From Candidatus Accumulibacter sp. 66-26 (GTDB lineage: Bacteria; Pseudomonadota; Gammaproteobacteria; Burkholderiales; Rhodocyclaceae), in assembly GCA_001897745.1 (NCBI GenBank), contig MKUH01000017.1, positions 90,738 to 154,737 on the forward strand: 64,000 nt of DNA, written 5' to 3'. Below are positions 45,435 to 53,689 of this stretch, piece by piece. Every line of letters starts with the position of its first letter. The stretch's first letter is position 1. The notes under the pieces were generated by a model. It was not told where the DNA came from. It was given only the letters and a program-made list of their open reading frames with translations, and did no database searches. The position numbers were made by a program, and so were the translations under genes.

Positions 45435-46220
45435 ATGGCGGTATTTGAAAACCTACCCAATTTTCGCGACATAGGCGGCATCGAGGCGGCGAATGGTCGC
45501 GTCGTCCGCCGTGGTCGGCTGTTTCGATCCGGCTTGATTTCACGGCCGATGAAAAACGGCGCGGATGGATTGTCCGCGCTCGGTATCGATGTCGTTTTCG
45601 ATCTGCGCAGTATCGCCGAGCGTGTGGCGACGGGCAGCATTGCTCCTGAGTCAGGGGCCGTTCATGAGGTGGTGGCGGAGAGTCAGGCGGGGTTGAAACA
45701 TGCCAAGCCCGTCGATTGGGTCCGGCGGCTGATGGAGCCTGAGTTCGACGGGGAACTCGCTCGCCGGACGATGCTCGATGCGTACCGGAAAATGCCGCGG
45801 GCGCTCGCCGGCGTATTCCCGGCCCTGTTCGACCACTGCTTGTCACCCGCTGCGGGCGGCATGCTCGTTCACTGCGTGGCGGGCAAGGATCGCACCGGAT
45901 TCGTCTGTGCGATGCTGCTTTGGGCCTTGGGAGCGCCCATTTCGGCCATCCACGGCGACTATCTGAGAAGTGCCGATGGCTTTGCCCGGACGGGTTTCAT
46001 GGCAGCGATGCTGCGGCGTGCCTTCCCTGGCGATATCCCTGGTCGAGCGGCGGAAGCCGCCGCCGTGCTGGGCGATGTTCGAGCCGAATTCCTGGCGGCG
46101 GCGATCGACCAGGTCGTGCGCGATTTCGGTTCGATAGACGCTTATCTCGCCGCCGTCGGGGGGCTGGGCGAAGCGCGCAAACAGCAGTTGCGGCAATCCC
46201 TGCTCGTCGATTCCGAATAG
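45435..46220 (+). CDS. Tyrosine-protein phosphatase family protein
   Basis: Dual-specificity/tyrosine phosphatase-like protein (Y_phosphatase3 type), 261 residues. N-terminal FENLPNFRDIGGI is the usual start of this family. The P-loop HCVAGKDRTGF carries Cys147 and Arg153, and the general-acid Asp is probably upstream. The start at 45435 fits the family. The frame is open further upstream, but that part has no homology. Relatives act on phosphotyrosine or phosphoinositides, and some lie in catabolic regions as accessory genes. The role here is unknown. Confidence 0.88.
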   Translation: MAVFENLPNFRDIGGIEAANGRVVRRGRLFRSGLISRPMKNGADGLSALGIDVVFDLRSIAERVATGSIAPESGAVHEVVAESQAGLKHAKPVDWVRRLMEPEFDGELARRTMLDAYRKMPRALAGVFPALFDHCLSPAAGGMLVHCVAGKDRTGFVCAMLLWALGAPISAIHGDYLRSADGFARTGFMAAMLRRAFPGDIPGRAAEAAAVLGDVRAEFLAAAIDQVVRDFGSIDAYLAAVGGLGEARKQQLRQSLLVDSE

Positions 46221-46249
46221 GGGTTGAAACGCAGCAGAGGAGGGCCAGG

Positions 46250-46318
46250 ATGACCGCGCTGGAGGTCCGTTTGATGGTGCGCCGCACCATCTGCGAACTG
46301 TCGCTTCGGACGATGTGA
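46250..46318 (+). CDS. Possible 22-residue leader or small ORF
   Basis: A short frame (MTALEVRLMVRRTICELSLR and two more residues, ending TGA) has a good ribosome binding site (AGAGGAGGG) and overlaps an inverted repeat at 46273-46291. It lies 30 bases after the phosphatase stop and about 140 before the DUF1302 gene. It could be a leader peptide, a relic or chance. Confidence 0.3.
   Translation: MTALEVRLMVRRTICELSLRTM
46273..46291. promoter_or_regulatory. Inverted repeat upstream of the DUF1302 gene
   Basis: GATGGTGC-GCC-GCACCATC is a perfect 8-bp inverted repeat with a 3-base spacer, 167 bases before the DUF1302 start. It could be an operator for a catabolic regulator or an RNA hairpin. 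No regulator gene lies next to it. Confidence 0.4.
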
Positions 46319-46457
46319 CAGGCTCCGGGCTCCCTTATCGTCCAGCCTGATCTCAGAACAATAACGCCCGCCTTAAGGCTCATTCGGGGAGCCATCGAGT
46401 GGGTATTGATGGACGACCCAAAAGGAGCCGCCGGCTCAAACTACAAGGAGGAGTGTA

Positions 46458-48314
46458 ATGGTGCAGAAGACTGAATCAAGAGGGAGCGGCAGGTGTGGCG
46501 CGAAGGCCCGGCACGCTGGTCGACACATCAAGTCGTGTGTCGCGGCGGCTGGTATCGCATGCGCGTCCGGAGTGGCGTGGGCCGATTCGTTCGAACTCGA
46601 CAACGGTGTCCAGGGGCGCTGGGGGCTCGATATGTCCCTTTCCTCTGCGTGGCGCACACGGGACGCCGATCCGGCGCTGATCGGCAAGCAGAATGGCGGT
46701 TCGATGCCATCTTCTTCCACCGACGACGGCAATCTGAACTACCGGAAAAAGTACGACAACTATTCGACGATCGCCAAGGTGATCGGCGAAGTTCGACTCG
46801 AGAAGGACGGCTTCGGCGTGTTTCTCCGCGCCAAGGGCTGGTACGACTATACCCAGAAGGATCGCGGCGTACCCCACGGCAGCGTTGCCAACGGCTATGC
46901 CAGCGGGCAGCCGCTGAACGACAGCACTTTCAACGACCGCCTGTCGAAATTCAGCGGCCTCGAAATGCTCGACTGGTATGGTTTCGGCAGCTTCACGCCC
47001 ACCGAAAACTCCGTTCTGGGCGTCAAACTGGGCAGCCATGCGGTGAACTGGGGTGAAAGCCTGTTCATCGGCGGCGGCATCAGCCAGTACAACCCGATCG
47101 ACGTGGCTGCCGCACGGCGGCCCGGCGCCCAGGTGAAGGAAGTCATCCTGCCGACGCCCCAGATTTCGGCCAGCCTCGGGGTCGGCGGACTGAACTTCGA
47201 AGCCTTCTACAAGCTGAAAACGCAGCGCACCGTCGTGGAGGGCTGCGGCACCTACTGGAGCCCCAGCGACAGCCTCAATTGCCAGGATGCGAAATTCGCG
47301 CTGGTGAACCTGACGCCGGCCACCCCCGATCCCCTGGCCCTGGCGGCCAATCTCGGCAAGATCACCGGCAACAACCAGTATCCAAGGGATTCCGGGTCGT
47401 GGGGCGTTTCTGTCAAGAAACTGATCGGGGACGTCGATATCGGCGGCTATTTTGTCAATTACACGACGACGTCGCCGCGCATCAGCCTGCTCAACACGCC
47501 TTCGACAGCCGGTGGGCCGCTTTCCGGGGCTGCCTTGGGGATACAGGGGTTCTGGGACTGGAGCGCCAACGACATCAAGGTTTTCGGTCTTTCCGCCGCC
47601 ACCGAGATCGGTGGCTGGTCCGTGTTCGGCGAAGCCAGTTATACGAAGGATTTCCCGGTCCAGATCAACGGATCCGATCTTGTGGGTGGCTACGGTATCC
47701 AGAAGGGCGGGATTCTGGCGCAGACCATTGGTCCTTTCGCGAATAACCCGGCGGGCGGGATCATCCGTGGTTACGATCTGAAGAATAAGACTCAGATCCA
47801 GGTTTCCACGATCAAGACATTTGCCAATGTCCTTGGCGCTGAAAACCTGTCGCTGACTGGCGAAGCCGCTTACCAGCACTGGGAGGGAATTGGCGATCCG
47901 ATGTCGTCGACCCGCTATGGCCGTGGCTTCGAATATGGTGTGGCGCGATGGTCGGCCAACGGCGTGACGGGGAATTGCGTTTCCAATGGTTCCGCCTCCC
48001 AGAACGCCGGTTGCGACGCAAACGGTTTTGCGACGTCCAATGCCTGGGGCTATCGGGTTCTGGCCTCCCTGCAATACAACAATGTCGGCGGCGTCAATCT
48101 GACCCCGCGCGTCTTCTTTGCCCACGATGTGCATGGCTACTCGGCCGACAACATCTTTCTTCAGGGGCGCAAGACACTCGGCCTGGGGGTGCGGGCGGAA
48201 TATCTGAAACGGTATTACGCCGACTTCAGCTACACGACTTATGCCCACGATACCAAGTACGACTCCTTCCGGGATCGCGACTTCATATCCTTTGTCGTCG
48301 GCATGACTCTGTGA
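46458..48314 (+). CDS. DUF1302 outer-membrane protein
   Basis: Encodes 618 residues with a long basic N-terminus and signal (cleavage near AWADSFELDNG, about residue 42), followed by a large beta-rich region ending in Phe-Val-Val-Gly-Met-Thr-Leu, as in outer-membrane barrels. DUF1302 motifs seen include SFTPTENSVLGVKLGSHAVN, WGESLFIGGGISQYNPIDVAAARRPGAQVKE (in parts) and AYQHWEGIG. The family is found with DUF1329 proteins in degraders of steroids, terpenes and other hydrophobic compounds and may bind or admit them, though this is not established biochemically. Strong ribosome binding site (AAGGAGGAG). First gene of a plus-strand set with DUF1329, YCF48 and MMPL genes. Confidence 0.9.
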   Translation: MVQKTESRGSGRCGAKARHAGRHIKSCVAAAGIACASGVAWADSFELDNGVQGRWGLDMSLSSAWRTRDADPALIGKQNGGSMPSSSTDDGNLNYRKKYDNYSTIAKVIGEVRLEKDGFGVFLRAKGWYDYTQKDRGVPHGSVANGYASGQPLNDSTFNDRLSKFSGLEMLDWYGFGSFTPTENSVLGVKLGSHAVNWGESLFIGGGISQYNPIDVAAARRPGAQVKEVILPTPQISASLGVGGLNFEAFYKLKTQRTVVEGCGTYWSPSDSLNCQDAKFALVNLTPATPDPLALAANLGKITGNNQYPRDSGSWGVSVKKLIGDVDIGGYFVNYTTTSPRISLLNTPSTAGGPLSGAALGIQGFWDWSANDIKVFGLSAATEIGGWSVFGEASYTKDFPVQINGSDLVGGYGIQKGGILAQTIGPFANNPAGGIIRGYDLKNKTQIQVSTIKTFANVLGAENLSLTGEAAYQHWEGIGDPMSSTRYGRGFEYGVARWSANGVTGNCVSNGSASQNAGCDANGFATSNAWGYRVLASLQYNNVGGVNLTPRVFFAHDVHGYSADNIFLQGRKTLGLGVRAEYLKRYYADFSYTTYAHDTKYDSFRDRDFISFVVGMTL

Positions 48315-48443
48315 TGGCCGATGGGCCGGAAACGAGTGACGGTCGACGCCAGATATCTCGCAAGTATTGGATTGTTCCGGCCTGGTCACCGTTGTGACCA
48401 GGGGCATCCAGTGTATTCGTCAAGCAATCAATTCGAGGACATC

Positions 48444-49787
48444 ATGAAATTCCTGAAACTGACAATGCTGTTTGAGTTTTTTTTGATCGCCGGTTTGGCC
48501 AGCGGAGCGGCTGCTGCTGCCGGCGACTTTTCGCGTCTTGGCAAGGATTTGACGCCCTGGGGGGCACCCAAGGCCGGCAGTCCGGATGGCACCATTCCCG
48601 CTTGGGACGGTGGCATCCAGAAGGCGCCCGCAAGCTATGATCCGAAGAAGGGCTATGCCTCCCCGTTTCCCGACGAGAAGCCGCTGTACACCATCACGGC
48701 GGCCAATTACAAGCAGTACGAAGCGAAATTGACCGCCGGTCATATCGAACTGCTGAAGCGTTACCCGAACTACAAGATCAACGTCTACCCCAGCCACCGC
48801 ACCCATTCTTTGCCGCAAAGCCAGTACGACGCGATTGCCAAGGAAGGGCCGAATGTGAAGCTGACCACCGACGGCAATGGTTTCACGGGAACGAAAAAAT
48901 CCACCGTGCCTTTCCCGTTCCCGCAATCCGGAGTCGAGGTCTATCACAACATGGTGCTGCGGTATCGGGGCGGCAGCTACAGCCGGACTATCGCCAATTT
49001 CCCGGTACAAGCCAATTGGAGCTTTACCCCTGCGGTTTGGAAGGAGGAAACCCAGTTCTACATACACATGGACAATCCTGCGGAGAACCTTGGCTACTAT
49101 GCAATGGTGTCTTACTTGGCGCCAACGAGCATTGCCGGCGATTTCGCTTTGGTGCAGGAGCCCATCAACAAGAGCGCCGAGGCGCGCCGGGCGTGGGCAT
49201 ACAACCCGGGAAGCCGCCGCGTTTTGCGCGCTCCGCAGATCGGGTTCGACAGCCCGATGACCGGTTCGGATGGTTTGATGACCCAGGACGATTACGACGG
49301 GTTCAATGGTTCGCCCGAGCGCTATGACTGGAAGTTGGTGGGCAAGCGGGAAATGATCATTCCCTACAACAACTTCAAGTTGACGGACAAGAGCCTGAAA
49401 TACACCGACATCGTCGGCAAGCAGAACGTCAACCAGGATCTGGTGCGCTATGAAGTGCATCGCGTCTACGTCCTGGAAGCCACGCTGAAGCCCGGTGCCC
49501 GCCACATTTACAGCAAACGGGTGGGTCTCGTCGATGAGGACAGTTTTCAGGTCGCCCATGTGGACAACTACGACGGGCGGGGCGAGTTGTGGCGTTCCCA
49601 TGAAGTGTTCGCATCGTATTTCTACGATTGCGGATGCACCTGGATCGCCGGCGATGCGCAATACGACTTCCAGTCGGGGCGTTATATCCTGAGTGCGCTG
49701 GCCAATGAGCAGCAACCCTTTGTTTTCGGAAAGCAATACAAGCCGGATTACTTCTCGCCCGACAACATGAAGCGGTTGGCGAAATAG
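48444..49787 (+). CDS. DUF1329 periplasmic protein
   Basis: Encodes 447 residues with a signal peptide (hydrophobic about 5-22, cleavage near ASGAAAAAGD), then the DUF1329 domain: LGKDLTPWGAPKAGSPDGTIPAWDGG, NYKINVYPSHRTHSLPQ and VLRYRGGSYSR. The domain is thought to have a LolA/LolB-like fold and thus a hydrophobic pocket, an idea from structure prediction and not experiment that I can cite. Follows the DUF1302 gene after 129 bases. I use the ATG at 48444 (GAGGA upstream) and not the earlier in-frame ATG at 48321, which overlaps the spacer. Confidence 0.92.
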   Translation: MKFLKLTMLFEFFLIAGLASGAAAAAGDFSRLGKDLTPWGAPKAGSPDGTIPAWDGGIQKAPASYDPKKGYASPFPDEKPLYTITAANYKQYEAKLTAGHIELLKRYPNYKINVYPSHRTHSLPQSQYDAIAKEGPNVKLTTDGNGFTGTKKSTVPFPFPQSGVEVYHNMVLRYRGGSYSRTIANFPVQANWSFTPAVWKEETQFYIHMDNPAENLGYYAMVSYLAPTSIAGDFALVQEPINKSAEARRAWAYNPGSRRVLRAPQIGFDSPMTGSDGLMTQDDYDGFNGSPERYDWKLVGKREMIIPYNNFKLTDKSLKYTDIVGKQNVNQDLVRYEVHRVYVLEATLKPGARHIYSKRVGLVDEDSFQVAHVDNYDGRGELWRSHEVFASYFYDCGCTWIAGDAQYDFQSGRYILSALANEQQPFVFGKQYKPDYFSPDNMKRLAK

Positions 49788-49820
49788 GTTCATGCGCCAA
49801 TCAAGTTGATCGTGGTTGGT

Positions 49821-49854
49821 GGCAGCCCATGTTTCGGGTGATTCGTGGGCTGCC
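49821..49854 (+). terminator. Hairpin after the DUF1329 gene
   Basis: A 9-bp perfect stem (GGCAGCCCA at 49821-49829 with TGGGCTGCC at 49846-49854) has a 16-base loop and no T run. It may partly separate DUF1302-DUF1329 expression from the YCF48-MMPL genes. Confidence 0.4.
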
Positions 49855-49965
49855 ATTCAAGGCAGCGGCCAAACGACGGGACTGCTTGCCGGGCGTAGCG
49901 GAGACGATTACAGGGGGGGATCAGGCAGATACAGGTTATCAGCGCTCCCGCCCCGACAATAAAGG

Positions 49966-51141
49966 GTGGCTCAAGTGTTCTTTCTTGCAGGATCATTCAA
50001 ACACATCCGCGTGGCGGCGACCCTGTTGCTGACCGCCGCCATCGCGTCTCCGGCGGCGGCAGCCGGCTCAATCGATCCCTTGTCCCTGCCGGCGCGCCCT
50101 TCGACCAGGGCCGCTGCGAAGCTGATGGTCGATGTCGCGGCCTTGAACAACGGGCGCCTGGTGGCGGTCGGCGAGCAGGGCACGATCATCCTGTCCGACG
50201 ACAAAGGAAAATCCTGGCGGCAGGCCCAGGTGCCCGTTTCGGTCAATCTGACCGCGGTCTTCTTTGCCAATGCCGAATCCGGGTGGGCCGCCGGCCATGA
50301 CGGCGTGATTCTCGGCACGAAGGACGGGGGGCTGACCTGGAGCCGGCTGTTCGACGGCAATGCGGCCAACGAACAGATCGTGGCCACCGCCGAGCGGCGC
50401 ATCAAGGAACTGCGGGAGCGCGCAGGGGCGGCGGCCGTTTCGGCCCCGGCCGCGGCGCAAAGCGAACTCGAACGGGCCGAGGATGCGCTGGCGGACGCCA
50501 AGGCCGGCGCCCGCTTCGGCCCTGCGCATCCCCTGTTCAGCCTATGGTTCAAGGATGCCCGGCAGGGATTCGTCGCCGGCGCCTTCGGACAGTTGTTCCG
50601 TACCGACGATGGCGGCGCCACCTGGCGCTACATCGGCGACCGGTTCGATAACCCGGAAGGCTTCCATTACAACGCCATCGTGCCGACCCCTTCGGGGAAG
50701 ATCGCGGTGGTCGGCGAGGGAGGGCGTATCCATTTGTCGGCCGATGGCGGAAAGACCTGGCAGCGCCACGAAACCGGGTACAACGGCCAGTTGTACGGCA
50801 TGCTGGCCTTCCGCGACGCCGGGGGCGGCGAGGTTTTCATCGCCTATGGCTTCGGCGGTCGCATCTTCAGCTCGCGGGACGGCGGTTCCGGCTGGACCGA
50901 GGGCAACTCCGGGGTGAAGACGAACATCGTGGCCGGCTTCATTGCCGCCGATGGTTTGCCGCGCCTGGTCGGTGCCAGCGGGCAGATCCTGCGCAGCGAC
51001 GACGGCAAGCGTTTCGCGGCGGATGCGAGTGCCGGCGCCGTCACCCAGAAGCGGGCCGCCGCCGCCGTCCTCCTCTCCGACGGCACGCTGGTGCTGGCCG
51101 GCACAGGCGGTGTCCACCTCGTTTCCAAGAATGAGAAGTGA
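49966..51141 (+). CDS. YCF48/BNR-repeat periplasmic protein
   Basis: Encodes up to 391 residues with a signal peptide and a beta-propeller of BNR/Asp-box repeats. Five boxes are visible: SDDKGKSW, TKDGGLTW, TDDGGATW, SADGGKTW and SRDGGSGW. An Ala/Glu-rich coiled-coil insertion (about residues 133-180) sits between boxes 2 and 3. The start is a GTG. 49966 gives the longest frame, but a GTG at 49975 has AGGG 8 bases upstream and is equally likely. Relatives to photosystem II assembly factor HCF136/Ycf48 are found next to RND transporters in many non-photosynthetic bacteria. Likely a partner of the MMPL protein, which starts 1 base after its stop. Confidence 0.88.
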   Translation: MAQVFFLAGSFKHIRVAATLLLTAAIASPAAAAGSIDPLSLPARPSTRAAAKLMVDVAALNNGRLVAVGEQGTIILSDDKGKSWRQAQVPVSVNLTAVFFANAESGWAAGHDGVILGTKDGGLTWSRLFDGNAANEQIVATAERRIKELRERAGAAAVSAPAAAQSELERAEDALADAKAGARFGPAHPLFSLWFKDARQGFVAGAFGQLFRTDDGGATWRYIGDRFDNPEGFHYNAIVPTPSGKIAVVGEGGRIHLSADGGKTWQRHETGYNGQLYGMLAFRDAGGGEVFIAYGFGGRIFSSRDGGSGWTEGNSGVKTNIVAGFIAADGLPRLVGASGQILRSDDGKRFAADASAGAVTQKRAAAAVLLSDGTLVLAGTGGVHLVSKNEK

Positions 51142-51142
51142 A

Positions 51143-53566
51143 ATGACCGATCCGATTCAAAGCAAAGAAATCACTCCGTTGTCCGACGTCGATCTCGAGA
51201 TACACGAGGGCGTGCGCACGATCGCGGGTCGCATCGAACATGTGCTGTTCCATCGCCGGCTCTGGATTCTGGGGGCTTTCTGCATCGTCTCGATCTTTCT
51301 GGGTTGGCACGCGGCAAGGATAGGGCTGGAGGCGAGTTTTCAGAAAATGATCCCGGCCAGCCATCCGTACATCGAGAATTACCTCAAGTACGAGGGCGAT
51401 CTCCGCAAAATGGGGAACGTGCTGCGGATCGTCGTCGAAAATACCGGGGGCGACATCTACGACAAGGATTTCCTGTTCACGCTGAAGAAGATCAACGACG
51501 AGGTGTTCTACATCCCCGGCGTCGACCGCGGCAACATGAAGTCCTTGTGGACGCCCAACGTATTCTGGCGCGAGGTGACCGAGGACGGTATCGTCGGCGG
51601 CCTGGTGGTCCCCGACGATTTCGACGGCGCGGCGGGGAGCATCGCGCAGGTCCGGCGCAACGTGGCGCGTTCGGGCACCATCGGCAGCCTGGTGGCGAAC
51701 GATCAGCGGTCCACGGTGATCCTGGTGCCACTGGTCGAAAGGGACCCGCAAACCGGCGCGCAACTCGACTACGGCCTGCTTTCCGAGCGTCTGGAACGGC
51801 TGGTGCGCGCCAAGTACGGTGCCGACGGCGTCCGCATCCACATCACCGGCTTCGCCAAGATCATCGGCGACCTGATCGAGGGCGGCCGCGACATGGTCTT
51901 GTTTTTTGCCGCCACCTTCGTCTTGACGATCGGGCTCCTGTATTTCTATTCGCGCTGCTGGCGCAGCACCGCGTCGGTCATCTTCTGCTGCAGCCTGGCG
52001 GTGCTGTGGCAGTTGGGGATCGTGAGACTGATGGGCTACGCGCTCGATCCCTATTCCATCCTCGTTCCTTTCCTGACCTTCGCGATCGGGGTCAGCCATG
52101 CGATCCAGAACATCAACACGATGGCGGCGGAGCGTCTTCAGGGGCTTTCCGACTTCGATGCGTCGAAGGCGACCTTCCGCCTCCTGTTCGTTCCCGGTTC
52201 CATCGCCTTGCTGTGCGACGCGGTCGGTTTTTCCACCCTGCTGGTGATCGACATCGGCGTCATCCGGGAACTGGCGATCAGCGCCAGCGTCGGCGTGATG
52301 GTCATCATCTTCACCAAGATGTTCCTGCTGCCGGTACTCATGTCCTACGCCGGCATATCGGAACGGGGATTGCGCCATCGTGCCAGCAAGGTGAGCAACG
52401 AAGGCACGTCCGCGCTGCGCCGCTGGACCCGCAATACGATGTCCCGCCTTACCGAACCGCGCTGGGCGCTGGGGGTCGTGGTGGTCGGTGTCGGGATTCT
52501 CGGGGCGTCGTGGTGGGTGGCCAGGGATCTTCGCGTCGGCGACCTCGATCCCGGCGCGCCGGAACTGCGGGCCGACTCCCGTTACAACAAGGACGTCGCA
52601 TTCCTGACCGCCAACTACGCGAACAGCGCCGACGTGTTCGTGGTCATGGTCAAGACCAAGCCGGACGCCTGCGGCACCTACCCGGTGACTTCGACGGTAG
52701 AGCGCTTCCAGGCGGTCATGGGTGATGTCGAAGGGGTGGTGGGAACCCAGTCGCTGGTCACCGAAATGAAGACCCTGATCGCCGCGGTCCAGGGCGGCAA
52801 CCTGAAATGGTACGGCCTCTCGCGGGACGAATACATCTCCAGCGGCGCGCTGAAAATGACACGGCAGGATTACTACAACTACGATTGTTCGATGCTGTCG
52901 GTCCTGCTGTTCCTCGAAGACCACAAGGCGGATACCCTGGCGCGGGTGGTCACGGCCGCGGAAAAGTTCGCCGCGGAAAACAACAACGAACATGCCGAAT
53001 TTCTCCTGGCCGCCGGCAATGCCGGTATCGAGGCGGTGACCAACATCGTGGTCAAGCGGGCGGAGCGTCTGATGCTGTTCCTGGTGTACGGCATCGTTGC
53101 GCTGCTGGTGTGGTGGGAATTCAAATCGTGGCGAGCGACCGTCGCCCTGATTCTGCCGCTCTACATCACCTCGATATTGTGCGAGGCGATCATGGCCAAG
53201 CTCGGGCTCGGCGTAAAGGTGGCGACACTGCCCGTGATCGCGCTGGGTGTGGGCATCGGGGTGGACTACGGAATCTATATCTACAACCGCCTCGAGAACT
53301 ATCTGCGGATGGGGATGAACCTCAAGGAAGCGTATTACGAAACGCTCAAGACCACCGGCGTGGCCATCTGGGTGACTGCCCTGACGCTGGCACTGGGCGT
53401 GTCGACCTGGCTGTTTTCCGATATCAAGTTCCAGGCCGACATGGGCTTGCTGCTGGCCTTCATGTTCCTGTGGAACATGGTCGGCGCCATCCTGATGATT
53501 CCCGCAATACTCAGCCTGTTGTCACCCGAGGCCCGGGCGGGTTCGACCAAGCCGGTTTTCGAGTGA
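51143..53566 (+). CDS. MMPL/RND-family transporter
   Basis: Large inner-membrane transporter of 807 residues, with two repeats each of one segment, a large periplasmic loop and five segments (first segment about 38-58; clusters about 228-400 and 645-800). Characteristic stretches are FASFQKMIPASHPYIENYLKY-like after segment 1 and VPFLTFAIGVSHAIQNINT. The second half has VIALGVGIGVDYGIYIYNRL, the conserved acidic core of MMPL segment 10. This family moves lipids, hopanoids or other hydrophobic molecules. Start ATG at 51143 follows the YCF48 gene by 1 base. Together with DUF1302, DUF1329 and YCF48 it forms a likely envelope machine. Direction of transport is unknown. Confidence 0.93.
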   Translation: MTDPIQSKEITPLSDVDLEIHEGVRTIAGRIEHVLFHRRLWILGAFCIVSIFLGWHAARIGLEASFQKMIPASHPYIENYLKYEGDLRKMGNVLRIVVENTGGDIYDKDFLFTLKKINDEVFYIPGVDRGNMKSLWTPNVFWREVTEDGIVGGLVVPDDFDGAAGSIAQVRRNVARSGTIGSLVANDQRSTVILVPLVERDPQTGAQLDYGLLSERLERLVRAKYGADGVRIHITGFAKIIGDLIEGGRDMVLFFAATFVLTIGLLYFYSRCWRSTASVIFCCSLAVLWQLGIVRLMGYALDPYSILVPFLTFAIGVSHAIQNINTMAAERLQGLSDFDASKATFRLLFVPGSIALLCDAVGFSTLLVIDIGVIRELAISASVGVMVIIFTKMFLLPVLMSYAGISERGLRHRASKVSNEGTSALRRWTRNTMSRLTEPRWALGVVVVGVGILGASWWVARDLRVGDLDPGAPELRADSRYNKDVAFLTANYANSADVFVVMVKTKPDACGTYPVTSTVERFQAVMGDVEGVVGTQSLVTEMKTLIAAVQGGNLKWYGLSRDEYISSGALKMTRQDYYNYDCSMLSVLLFLEDHKADTLARVVTAAEKFAAENNNEHAEFLLAAGNAGIEAVTNIVVKRAERLMLFLVYGIVALLVWWEFKSWRATVALILPLYITSILCEAIMAKLGLGVKVATLPVIALGVGIGVDYGIYIYNRLENYLRMGMNLKEAYYETLKTTGVAIWVTALTLALGVSTWLFSDIKFQADMGLLLAFMFLWNMVGAILMIPAILSLLSPEARAGSTKPVFE

Positions 53567-53689
53567 CGGGCAGCAGCCAGCGGGAAACAGGCTTGCCCGG
53601 AACCGGGACCGTCCCACTCGACCTCCATATTCCGGGAGTTTCAATGTTGCGCCGTGAGGCCGATTGTCCCGGCGGCAGATAAGGAAGAG

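Noticed and set aside
46476..48407. Minus-strand frame of 643 codons
   Set aside because: Antisense to DUF1302, whose signal peptide and family motifs are clear.
51041..52993. Minus-strand frame of 650 codons
   Set aside because: Antisense to the MMPL gene; His/Arg/Asp-rich shadow.
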